Below, piece by piece: positions 1 to 5,331 of a DNA stretch of 5,331 nt. Below the pieces are notes generated by a model that was not told the DNA's origin, did not search any database, and saw only the letters and a program-made list of their open reading frames with translations. The stretch lies in NCBI GenBank assembly GCA_003695015.1, contig RFJD01000547.1:1-5331 (forward strand), read 5' to 3'. A program made the translations under genes and the position numbers. This stretch comes from Verrucomicrobiota bacterium. Lineage in GTDB: Bacteria; Verrucomicrobiota; Verrucomicrobiia; Limisphaerales; J093. Each line of letters opens with the position of its first letter. Position 1 is the stretch's first letter.

Positions 1-143
1 GCCACCGAGGGCGTGGCCACATGGAGGGCGGGCCGCGTGCGGTGGTTCCGGGGATTCGCCAGGAACTCCGGCGGGTACTCGACACCGATCATCGGCACCC
101 CCTGCGAGGTGCCGCTTCCCAGGAAAACGAAGTCCAAAGCCAT
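1..143 (-). CDS. MBL-fold metallo-hydrolase, N-terminal fragment (PhnP-like group)
   Basis: The minus strand from the ATG at 143 reads without a stop to the window edge, giving 47 codons of an incomplete gene. Residues 5-20 (F-V-F-L-G-S-G-T-S-Q-G-V-P-M-I-G) are the first beta strand and the G-T-S-x-G-V-P turn typical of metallo-beta-lactamase-fold hydrolases of the PhnP-like group. The R-x-x-R-T-R-P-A-L stretch that follows (about residues 32-40) also matches that group. The metal-binding H-x-H-x-D-H motif would lie further in and is not visible. Members are usually about 250-280 aa and act on phosphodiester or similar bonds, but the substrate here cannot be told. The segment that in many relatives carries a cysteine cluster has none here; it reads V-E-Y-P-P-E-F-L-A-N-P. 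The start is supported by an AAGGA four bases upstream. It is divergent from recN. The family call is fairly sure; the specific role is unknown. Confidence 0.8.
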   Translation of the reverse strand, partial: MALDFVFLGSGTSQGVPMIGVEYPPEFLANPRNHRTRPALHVATPSV

Positions 144-278
144 GACGTCCTTCGCGGCCGCGGGCACGCAGCCGGCCCGCCATTGTGCCGGCCGGCGGCC
201 CGGCGGGGAACGTTTTCTTGCTTGCCCGGCCGGAGCCGGCCTCCGGCAAACTGGCTCCCGGCACAGCGACACCGGGCC
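144..278. promoter_or_regulatory. Divergent intergenic region between MBL-fold gene and recN
   Basis: This 135-base gap must hold the start signals of both divergent genes unless recN is read from further upstream. On the minus strand TTCCCC, 17 bases, CACAAT is a weak promoter candidate for the MBL gene. On the plus strand I see no convincing -35/-10 pair and no Shine-Dalgarno before the recN ATG. A perfect 7-bp stem with a 5-base loop lies at 229-247 (GCCGGAG, loop CCGGC, CTCCGGC), about 30 bases before recN. In DNA this rich in G and C such a stem can arise by chance. I see no LexA-type box. Confidence 0.35.
148..152 (-). promoter_or_regulatory. Ribosome binding site of the MBL-fold gene
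   Basis: On the minus strand the sequence reads GAAGGACGTC then ATG, giving an AAGGA Shine-Dalgarno core four bases before the start codon at 143. It is the clearest ribosome binding site in the window and supports this start. The plus-strand genes have no comparable site. Confidence 0.6.
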
Positions 279-2021
279 ATGCTCACGACCCTGCGCATCC
301 GCAACCTGGCTTTGGTGGAGGAACTGCAACTGGAGTTCCCCACCGGCTTGGTGGTGGTGACCGGCGAAACCGGCGCCGGCAAATCCATCGTCCTCGGCGC
401 CCTGAACCTCCTGCTCGGCCAGCGGGCGGACCGTTCCCTCATTCGCGCCGGGGCGGACGCCTGCACCGTCGAGGCCGTCTTCGACGTCCGCGGGCTGCCG
501 CGCGCCTTCCATGCCCTGCTCGAGGAACGCGGCCTCGAGCCCTGCGAAGACGGCCAGCTCCTGCTCAAACGCACCTTCACCGCCCAAGGCGCCAATCGCC
601 AGTTCGTCAACGGCTCCCCCACCACGCTCGCCGTCTTGGCGGAAATCGGTGACTGGCTCGTGGATCTCCACGGCCCGCACGACCACCAATCCCTCCTGAG
701 CCCGGTCCGCCAACTGGCCGTGCTGGACGCCTACGGCGGCCTCGAACCGGAGGTCGAAGCCTTCGCCGCCCTGCTGGCCCGGCGCAACGCCCTCCGCCGC
801 GAAAAGGAAGCCCTGATCGGCGACGAACAGGCCTACGCCCGCGAGCTGGACCTGCTGCGCTTCCAAGTCCGCGAAATCGAGGACGCGGCGCTGGACCCCG
901 ACGAAGTGGCCGGGCTCGAGGCCGATTACGAACGCGCCCGCAACGCCGCCGCCCTCGGCGACCTCGCGGCCCAAGCGCTGGCGTCGCTTGAAGGCGAGGA
1001 AGGCTCCGCCCTCGAGGCCGTTCAGAACCTCGGCCGGTTGCTCCGCGAGATCGAACGGCTCGATCCCCCGGCCGCCGAGCTGGGGCGGCTCCAGCAGCAG
1101 GCCGCCGAATGGCTGCGGGAACTGGCGGGGCAACTGGCCGATTACGCCGAGCGACTCGAGTTCGACCCGGCCCGGTTCGAAGCCCTCGAACAGCGGCTCA
1201 ACCTCATCCAAAGCCTCAAACGCAAATACGGCCGGACCGTCGAGGACATCCTCGAGTTCGGCCGCCGTGCCCGGGCCCGCCTGGAAAAACTCGAAAGCCG
1301 CGACGCCGAGCTGGACCGCATTCAAGCCGAACTCGGGAAGGTCGAACGCGAAATGGCCGCCGCCGCCGACCGGCTTGGCCACCGCCGCCGGGAAGTCGCC
1401 CCCAAACTGGCCCGGGCCGTCGAACGCGAGCTGGCCCAACTCGGCTTCGCCCAAGGGCGGTTCCTCATCCGACTCGACCCCCTGCCGCCGGAGCGCGAAC
1501 CCACCCCCGCCGGGCGCGACGTCGTCGAGTTCCTCTTCGCCCCCAACCCGGGCGAACCACCGCGTCCCCTCCGCGCCATCGCCTCCTCCGGCGAAATGGC
1601 TCGCGTGATGCTCGGGCTCAAGACGGTGCTGGCGGCGCAGGACCGCATCCCGGTGCTGGTGTTCGACGAGGTGGACGCCAACGTCGGCGGCGAAACCGCC
1701 CACGCCGTGGGCGCCCGGCTGCGGAGCGTGGCCCAACGGCGCCAGGTGTTCTGCATCACCCACCTTGCGCCGGTCGCCGCCGCCGGCCAAAGCCATTTCG
1801 TCGTGCGCAAGGAGGTGCGGGGCGGACGCACCTTCACGCTCGTCGAGCCGGTTCGGGATACCGCGCGCGTCGAGGAACTGGCGCGCATGCTGGGCGGCCG
1901 GGGCGAGGAGGCGCGGCGGCATGCGGAAGCGTTGCTGCGGGAGGGCGCCGCCGACCCGAAGGCCGAAGCGCCGGCCAAAGCCGGAAGGACCGCCGCCGGC
2001 CGCCGCCGTCGCGCGCGTTGA
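279..2021 (+). CDS. recN: DNA repair protein RecN
   Basis: RecN is a cytoplasmic SMC-like ATPase that gathers and protects DNA ends during recombinational repair of double-strand breaks, working with RecA. The 580-aa product has the family layout. The N-terminal ATPase half starts L-R-I-R-N-L-A-L-V and has Walker A G-E-T-G-A-G-K-S at residues 29-36. D-L-H-G-P-H-D-H-Q lies at 129-137. A long charged coiled-coil region covers roughly 155-400. The C-terminal half has the ABC signature A-S-S-G-E-M-A-R (435-442), Walker B ending in D463-E464, and the switch histidine at H495 in I-T-H-L-A-P-V-A. Length is normal for the family (about 550-570) plus a basic Ala/Arg tail from about 557. The frame stays open upstream to an ATG at 21, but homology begins exactly at 279. 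The signature has Ser where most RecN have the first Gly of S-G-G-E, probably a lineage variant. Confidence 0.95.
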   Translation: MLTTLRIRNLALVEELQLEFPTGLVVVTGETGAGKSIVLGALNLLLGQRADRSLIRAGADACTVEAVFDVRGLPRAFHALLEERGLEPCEDGQLLLKRTFTAQGANRQFVNGSPTTLAVLAEIGDWLVDLHGPHDHQSLLSPVRQLAVLDAYGGLEPEVEAFAALLARRNALRREKEALIGDEQAYARELDLLRFQVREIEDAALDPDEVAGLEADYERARNAAALGDLAAQALASLEGEEGSALEAVQNLGRLLREIERLDPPAAELGRLQQQAAEWLRELAGQLADYAERLEFDPARFEALEQRLNLIQSLKRKYGRTVEDILEFGRRARARLEKLESRDAELDRIQAELGKVEREMAAAADRLGHRRREVAPKLARAVERELAQLGFAQGRFLIRLDPLPPEREPTPAGRDVVEFLFAPNPGEPPRPLRAIASSGEMARVMLGLKTVLAAQDRIPVLVFDEVDANVGGETAHAVGARLRSVAQRRQVFCITHLAPVAAAGQSHFVVRKEVRGGRTFTLVEPVRDTARVEELARMLGGRGEEARRHAEALLREGAADPKAEAPAKAGRTAAGRRRRAR

Positions 2022-2052
2022 CAGGTCCCGTCCGGTCCGCGGGTGGTTGTCC

Positions 2053-2082
2053 TTGGCGAGCCCGGCCCGCGGGTGCTAGAAC
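2053..2082 (+). promoter_or_regulatory. Candidate sigma-70-type promoter for the deacetylase gene
   Basis: TTGGCG (2053-2058), an 18-base spacer and TAGAAC (2077-2082), preceded by TGC as an extended -10, resemble a housekeeping promoter. Four of six bases match at each box. Transcription would start near 2089, leaving a leader of about 33 bases before the ATG at 2122. It is the only AT-leaning stretch in the 100-base gap after recN, which suggests the deacetylase is not simply co-transcribed with recN. A TTGACA at 2018-2023 overlaps the recN stop but has no -10 partner at normal spacing. Confidence 0.4.
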
Positions 2083-2121
2083 CGCCGCCGCGTTTCCGGT
2101 CCCGCGGAACGCCCGCTGTCG

Positions 2122-2982
2122 ATGATCGTCATCACCGACCAACGTTGCACCGAGTACGAGCAACCCGGCCATCCCGAGCGGCCGGCGCGGATCACGCGCA
2201 CCGTCGCCCGGTTGGAGGGGCAGCAGCGCGTGCCCGTGGATTGGCAGGCGCCGGGGCCGGTCACGCGCGAGCAGCTCCTGCGGGTCCACACGCCGGCTCA
2301 CCTGGATCGGCTGGATCAGACTTGGGATTTCGACGCCGACACGCCCGCGCTGCCGCGCATCCGGGAACACGCCGAACGCAGCGCGGGCGCCGCCTTGAGG
2401 GCGCTGGACCTGGCCATGGCGGGCCACCCGGTTTTCAGCCTGATGCGACCGCCCGGCCATCACGCCACCGCCGACCGCGCCATGGGGTTCTGCTACCTCA
2501 GCAACGCCGCCATCGTGGTGAAAGAGGCGCTGGCCCGGGGCGTCGCCAAAGTGGCCGTGCTCGATTTCGACGTCCATCATGGCAACGGCACCGAGGCGAT
2601 TCTGCTCGGCGTCCCCGGCGTGTCCTTCCACTCGGTGCACCAGTTCCCCGCCTATCCGGGCACCGGCGAGGTCTCCCGCCAGAACGCCCACAACCACCCG
2701 GTGTTGCCCGGGGCCGAACGGGAGGTTTACCAAGGCGCCCTGGCCCGGGCGCTCGAGGAGGTCGAACGGTTCCGGCCCGAGCTGCTGGTGGTGTCCGCCG
2801 GCTTCGACGCCTACCGGGGCGATCCCCTCAGCATGGCGCCGCTGGAGGCCGAAGACTATGGCTGGCTCGGGCGCTCCATCCGCGAGCTGGGCGTGCCCTC
2901 CTGCAGCCTGCTGGAAGGCGGCTACAGCCCCGACCTGCCGGAACTCATCCTCGAGTACCTCGCGGGACTGGGCGGCCGTTGA
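2122..2982 (+). CDS. Histone deacetylase family zinc amidohydrolase
   Basis: The 286-aa product belongs to the arginase/deacetylase fold family that includes histone deacetylases, acetoin-utilization AcuC and acetylpolyamine amidohydrolases. These remove acetyl groups from lysine or polyamine amines using a bound Zn2+. The expected elements appear in order: P-G-H-P-E-R-P near residue 15, the catalytic His pair H113-H114 in R-P-P-G-H-H-A, metal ligands D150 and H152 in D-F-D-V-H-H-G-N-G, the third ligand D229 in S-A-G-F-D-A-Y, and the transition-state Tyr Y268 in E-G-G-Y. It should therefore be active. No signal peptide or membrane segment is seen, so it is probably cytoplasmic. It is short, like the compact bacterial class II-like enzymes. 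The ATG at 2122 fits the family N-terminus (I-V-I-T-D), though no clear Shine-Dalgarno precedes it. The substrate cannot be told; acetyl-lysine proteins, acetylpolyamines and other small amides are all possible. Confidence 0.92.
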   Translation: MIVITDQRCTEYEQPGHPERPARITRTVARLEGQQRVPVDWQAPGPVTREQLLRVHTPAHLDRLDQTWDFDADTPALPRIREHAERSAGAALRALDLAMAGHPVFSLMRPPGHHATADRAMGFCYLSNAAIVVKEALARGVAKVAVLDFDVHHGNGTEAILLGVPGVSFHSVHQFPAYPGTGEVSRQNAHNHPVLPGAEREVYQGALARALEEVERFRPELLVVSAGFDAYRGDPLSMAPLEAEDYGWLGRSIRELGVPSCSLLEGGYSPDLPELILEYLAGLGGR

Positions 2983-2999
2983 GGCGCCGGCCGGCCGCC
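2971..2999. terminator. GC hairpin at the convergent gene ends
   Basis: GGCGGCCG (2971-2978) pairs perfectly with CGGCCGCC (2992-2999) across a 13-base loop, an 8-bp all-GC stem. It spans the deacetylase stop codon and the 24-base gap to the stop of the convergent FG-GAP gene, so it could slow polymerase from both sides. Neither strand has a T-run after the stem, so it is not a classic intrinsic terminator, and GC-rich sequence gives such stems easily. Confidence 0.3.
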
Positions 3000-3006
3000 A
3001 AGCCGT

Positions 3007-4668
3007 TCAGCCGCCGGCCGCCGGCTGGTCCGGCTGCAGAGGCGGCGCCAGCCGGTGGTCGCGCAGTTGGTTGCGCAGGATTTGGATCGAAGGCCCTTGC
3101 TGTTCCCAGATGCGGAGCAGCGGTCGTGGCACCGGCACCGCTTCCGGGCCGTGGATGTGGGAGCCCAGCACGAGGTCGATGTCCCCGTCGCCGTCCACGT
3201 CCCCGGCATCCATCACCAGCCAGCGCCCGGAAATGCATTCCCGGAAGGTCGAACACTTGAAGCGCCAGTTGCCCTGGTTCTCCAAGTACACGAAAGATTC
3301 GCGCGGCGACTTCTTGTAGTCCGGGAAGTAGGCAATCGCCGCCATGTCCAGGTCGCCGTCCTCGTCGAAGTCCCGGGCGCGGACGCCGTAAACCCCGTTC
3401 ATGGGGAAGAAGAACGCCTCCTCCAGCAGGTTGTTCCCGCGGTTCATCAACACCCGGATGCCGTGATACTTCTTGGTGGGGCTGCTGTACTCACCGTTGT
3501 CGCCGTTGCAAACGACCACGTCCAGCAGGCCGTCGTGGTTGAAGTCGGCAAACTCGAAGTAGGAATGGCCATAGACGGGCGGCTTCTGGAACTTCATCTC
3601 GCCGGTGAAGTTGCCGTGGCCGTCGTTGTACATGTAGATGAGCATCTCCAGTTCCTGGGCCATCAGCACCGCCAGGTCCGTGTGCCCGTCCCCGTTCAAA
3701 TCCCGGGCGTAGCAGTTCATGGCGCCGGATTGATTGGCCAACACGTGTTCCTCGTAGCGGTCGTTGCCCAGGTTCTCGAACCACGAGAAGCGGCCGGTGA
3801 GGTTGCCGAACATGCACAGGGCGAAGTCCGTGCGGCCGTCCTCGTTGAAGTCGCCGAAGGCCATCTGGGTGGTCCGGGGCAGGTGGTCCAACACCGTGCG
3901 CAGTCCCGCCGGCACGCCATTGGTGAACAGCATTTCCTTGACCTCGGCCCGATAGATTTCCGAGGGCATGAAGCTGCCCACACATGTCAGATAGTGCCGG
4001 CCTTCGTTCTCGAAAAAGCCGACCGGCACGTTGCCCACCCGCATCACGCCGGTCGGACGGCCGTCCGAATCCAGGAAGGTCACCGTCTCGGTTCGCTCGT
4101 CCCCCACGAGGATCTGGCGGCGTTCGGGCCAGATCTGGACCATGGTGGTGGTGGGCAACGGCGTCCGGAACCGCGGCGGCTCGGTCTTGAACAGCGGCAG
4201 GCCGATGCCGATGGGCGGACGCGGATCCTGCGGCAGCGGTTCCTCCGGGGCGTGCGTCAGGTAGTAGTGTTCGATCAACGGCCACTCTTCCACCGGAATC
4301 ATGGGCTTCTCGGTGTAAATCTTGCGGGCCTTGATGAGGGCCCCCTCGGGTGAGCTGGCATAATCCGGCACCGCCACGCCCAGCCGCACCATCATGCGGG
4401 GCAGGATTTGCTCGGCCCAGTTCTTGCGCGTGAGCATGTCGGGCTCGACGAACAAGTGGCACATGGTGCAGGCCCGCCGGGCCGCCGCTTCATCCGCCGG
4501 CATCGGGGGCGCCGGTTCTTCTTCATCGTCGTAGGAGATCGGGCCCTGCGCTGCCGGCGCCAGCCAGGTCATCCATCCCGCCAGCCACACCCCGAGGACG
4601 GCCCGCCACCATCCTCGCAGCGGTCTTCCGGCGCGCCTCCCGGCGTCGAGGGAACCCAAAGCTTTCAT
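3007..4668 (-). CDS. Exported c-type heme protein with FG-GAP/VCBS beta-propeller
   Basis: The 553-aa product starts with a basic region (R-R-x-G-R-P-L-R-G-W-W-R) and a hydrophobic core (about 23-39), with likely signal peptidase cleavage near A40-Q41, so it is exported. An acidic, Pro-rich linker follows. C67-T-M-C70-H71 is a single c-type heme site; M123, in K-P-M-I-P before the W-P-L-I-E-H-Y-Y helix, is the likely distal ligand. From about 170 it becomes a beta-propeller with five D-x-(D/N)-x-D-G-x-x-D calcium loops starting at D273, D323, D375, D433 and D490, spaced 50-58 residues. Residues about 171-265 could form two more blades without the motif, giving seven. Such proteins are common in Verrucomicrobiota and Planctomycetota but of unknown function; electron transfer coupled to binding or oxidation of a substrate is a guess. 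The open frame extends upstream to 5280, but the signal peptide and -10 box place the start at 4668. Antisense frames here are shadows. Confidence 0.88.
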   Translation of the reverse strand: MKALGSLDAGRRAGRPLRGWWRAVLGVWLAGWMTWLAPAAQGPISYDDEEEPAPPMPADEAAARRACTMCHLFVEPDMLTRKNWAEQILPRMMVRLGVAVPDYASSPEGALIKARKIYTEKPMIPVEEWPLIEHYYLTHAPEEPLPQDPRPPIGIGLPLFKTEPPRFRTPLPTTTMVQIWPERRQILVGDERTETVTFLDSDGRPTGVMRVGNVPVGFFENEGRHYLTCVGSFMPSEIYRAEVKEMLFTNGVPAGLRTVLDHLPRTTQMAFGDFNEDGRTDFALCMFGNLTGRFSWFENLGNDRYEEHVLANQSGAMNCYARDLNGDGHTDLAVLMAQELEMLIYMYNDGHGNFTGEMKFQKPPVYGHSYFEFADFNHDGLLDVVVCNGDNGEYSSPTKKYHGIRVLMNRGNNLLEEAFFFPMNGVYGVRARDFDEDGDLDMAAIAYFPDYKKSPRESFVYLENQGNWRFKCSTFRECISGRWLVMDAGDVDGDGDIDLVLGSHIHGPEAVPVPRPLLRIWEQQGPSIQILRNQLRDHRLAPPLQPDQPAAGG

Positions 4669-4677
4669 GTCCGCGCC

Positions 4678-4708
4678 ACTATACCGCCGCGCAAACCCGG
4701 CGTCGCAA
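4678..4708 (-). promoter_or_regulatory. Promoter of the heme/FG-GAP gene, close to its start codon
   Basis: On the minus strand TTGCGA (plus 4703-4708), a 19-base spacer and TATAGT (plus 4678-4683) form a promoter with a five-of-six -10 box. Only nine bases separate the -10 box from the ATG at 4668. Transcription would start about three bases before the start codon, giving an almost leaderless message, and no Shine-Dalgarno is present. The spacer is two bases longer than ideal. Confidence 0.5.
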
Positions 4709-4758
4709 GCGGGAAAACCCCGCAGGCCCACGCGCCCTTCCAAGCAGCGGGAAAAACC
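4708..4758 (+). repeat. Pair of near-identical direct repeats in the MarR/FG-GAP divergent region
   Basis: AGCGGGAAAACC (4708-4719) recurs as AGCGGGAAAAACC (4746-4758), differing by one added A, with 38 bases between their starts. The first copy touches the candidate -35 box of the FG-GAP gene and forms a small inverted repeat with the bases after it (GCGGG at 4709-4713, CCCGC at 4719-4723). The second copy ends at the base before the MarR ATG. The placement suits regulator binding sites, perhaps for the adjacent MarR protein. AGCGGGA of the second copy could instead serve as a weak ribosome binding site. Confidence 0.4.
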
Positions 4759-5304
4759 ATGACCTGCGTCGGCCCCGGGCTTACGCTCCGGTTCGTGACG
4801 GATCGCCCAGACAACCGCCGCACCCGTCTCGCCGAGCCGGCCTCTCCGCCCGGGGAAACGTCCCCGCCCACCGGCTTTCCGCCCTTGCTGCGTCGGTGCT
4901 GGTATGGATTGAACCAAGCCTTCCGCCGCCGGCTCCAGCCGCTCGGTCTCACGCCCATTCAATACACCGTTCTCCGCAACCTCGCCGAAGCCGGTTCGGA
5001 GGGCCTCACCCAGACCGAGCTCAACGACCGCATCACCAGCGATCCCAACACCATTGCCGGCCTGGTGGCGCGCATGGAGAAAAACGGATGGATCGAACGC
5101 CGCCCCGATGCGGGGGACTCGCGCGCCAAGCGTGTCCGCCTGACGCCGCTCGGGCTGACGTGCCAGCAACAGGCGGCCCAAGTGGCCCGGAACCTGTTGG
5201 CGGAAATCCAACCCGCCCTGTCTCCGGATCAATGGCGGCTTTTCCTGGAACAGTTGGAGGCCGTCGCCGAAGCCTGCCAACGGGCGAATCAGCGGCGGCC
5301 ATGA
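4759..5304 (+). CDS. MarR-family winged-helix transcriptional regulator
   Basis: The 181-aa product is a dimeric DNA-binding regulator of the MarR/SlyA type; such proteins usually repress themselves or a divergent gene and release DNA on binding a small molecule. After an N-terminal tail of about 40 residues rich in Pro and Arg, helix 1 (about 41-60) leads to L-G-L-T-P-I-Q-Y-T-V-L-R-N-L (62-75). The helix-turn-helix has T-Q-T-E-L at 84-88 and its recognition helix at about 94-109 (S-D-P-N-T-I-A-G-L-V-A-R-M-E-K). The wing carries D-S-R-A-K-R (120-125) followed by V-R-L-T-P-L-G, the family hallmark. C-terminal helices (about 130-176) would form the dimer interface. The ATG at 4759 is chosen; a GTG at 4795 would give 169 aa without losing the domain. 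The inducer is unknown. It is divergent from the heme/FG-GAP gene across 90 bases. Confidence 0.88.
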   Translation: MTCVGPGLTLRFVTDRPDNRRTRLAEPASPPGETSPPTGFPPLLRRCWYGLNQAFRRRLQPLGLTPIQYTVLRNLAEAGSEGLTQTELNDRITSDPNTIAGLVARMEKNGWIERRPDAGDSRAKRVRLTPLGLTCQQQAAQVARNLLAEIQPALSPDQWRLFLEQLEAVAEACQRANQRRP

Positions 5305-5331
5305 TCGCCGGCGGTGCGCGCCATCCGGGAA
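5301..5331 (+). CDS. Possible start of a following gene, overlapping the MarR stop
   Basis: ATGA at 5301-5304 contains both the MarR stop codon and an ATG that opens a frame reading M-I-A-G-G-A-R-H-P-G to the window edge. Four-base overlaps of this kind are typical of translationally coupled operon genes. Ten codons cannot identify a product, and no Shine-Dalgarno is visible, so this may be chance. Confidence 0.25.
   Translation, partial: MIAGGARHPG

Noticed and set aside
21..278. An 86-codon in-frame extension of RecN upstream to the ATG at 21
   Set aside because: It would overlap the MBL-fold gene on the other strand and shows no RecN similarity; the family N-terminus begins exactly at 279.
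2018..2023. A perfect TTGACA -35 box at the recN stop codon
   Set aside because: No -10-like sequence lies 15-19 bases downstream; the spacing lands in GGGTGG-type sequence.
1109..2125. A 338-codon plus-strand frame and similar frames inside recN
   Set aside because: They are dominated by Arg, Pro, Ala and Gly, have no domain and overlap recN throughout: products of high third-position GC.
1834..2733. A 299-codon minus-strand open frame across the end of recN and the deacetylase gene
   Set aside because: It crosses two well-supported genes and has low-complexity Arg/Pro/Gly composition, as expected of a GC-rich shadow frame.
3055..4353. A 432-codon plus-strand open frame opposite the FG-GAP gene
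   Set aside because: It is rich in Val, His, Gln and Ala with a repeating pattern that mirrors the calcium-loop codons on the other strand, and has no recognisable domain. The minus-strand frame has a signal peptide, heme motif and FG-GAP motifs.
4669..5280. A 204-codon in-frame extension of the FG-GAP gene into the MarR region
   Set aside because: The extension is antisense to a clear MarR domain and would bury the signal peptide in the middle of the protein.

Overview
This window is a compact, GC-rich stretch of bacterial chromosome (about two-thirds G+C by eye), packed with housekeeping-type genes and showing no sign of mobile DNA, tRNA/rRNA genes or CRISPR. The gene content suggests a member of the Verrucomicrobiota or a related PVC-group bacterium. 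Three things point that way: a secreted FG-GAP propeller protein with a c-type heme motif, a RecN with an A-S-S-G-E signature and D-A-N-V-G-G-E after Walker B, and a metallo-beta-lactamase-fold protein whose N-terminus lacks the usual cysteine cluster. The lineage call is inference from family resemblance; no search was run.

Layout, left to right. (1) Positions 1-143, minus strand: the first 47 codons of an MBL-fold metallo-hydrolase whose remainder lies off the left edge. (2) Positions 144-278: a 135-base divergent intergenic region holding a good ribosome binding site for the MBL gene and a GC hairpin ahead of recN. (3) Positions 279-2021, plus strand: full-length recN (580 aa), a DNA double-strand-break repair ATPase. 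(4) Positions 2022-2121: a 100-base gap with a plausible sigma-70-type promoter. (5) Positions 2122-2982, plus strand: a 286-aa histone-deacetylase-family zinc amidohydrolase with all core catalytic residues. (6) A 24-base convergent gap with a GC hairpin. (7) Positions 3007-4668, minus strand: a 553-aa exported protein with a signal peptide, a C-x-x-C-H heme site and five calcium-binding FG-GAP/VCBS motifs. (8) Positions 4669-4758: a 90-base divergent control region with a TATAGT -10 box very close to the start codon and two near-identical AGCGGGAAAA(A)CC repeats. (9) Positions 4759-5304, plus strand: a MarR-family regulator. An ATG overlaps its stop codon and could open a following gene that runs off the right edge.

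The genes do not form one obvious pathway. RecN and the MBL protein diverge from one region, and the deacetylase stands alone behind its own promoter. The most coherent functional pairing is the MarR regulator with the divergently transcribed heme/FG-GAP gene: MarR proteins often control themselves and a divergent neighbour, and the shared region carries repeated sequence next to the promoter. I see no clearly novel multi-gene system here. The heme-plus-propeller protein and its control region are the parts most worth following up.
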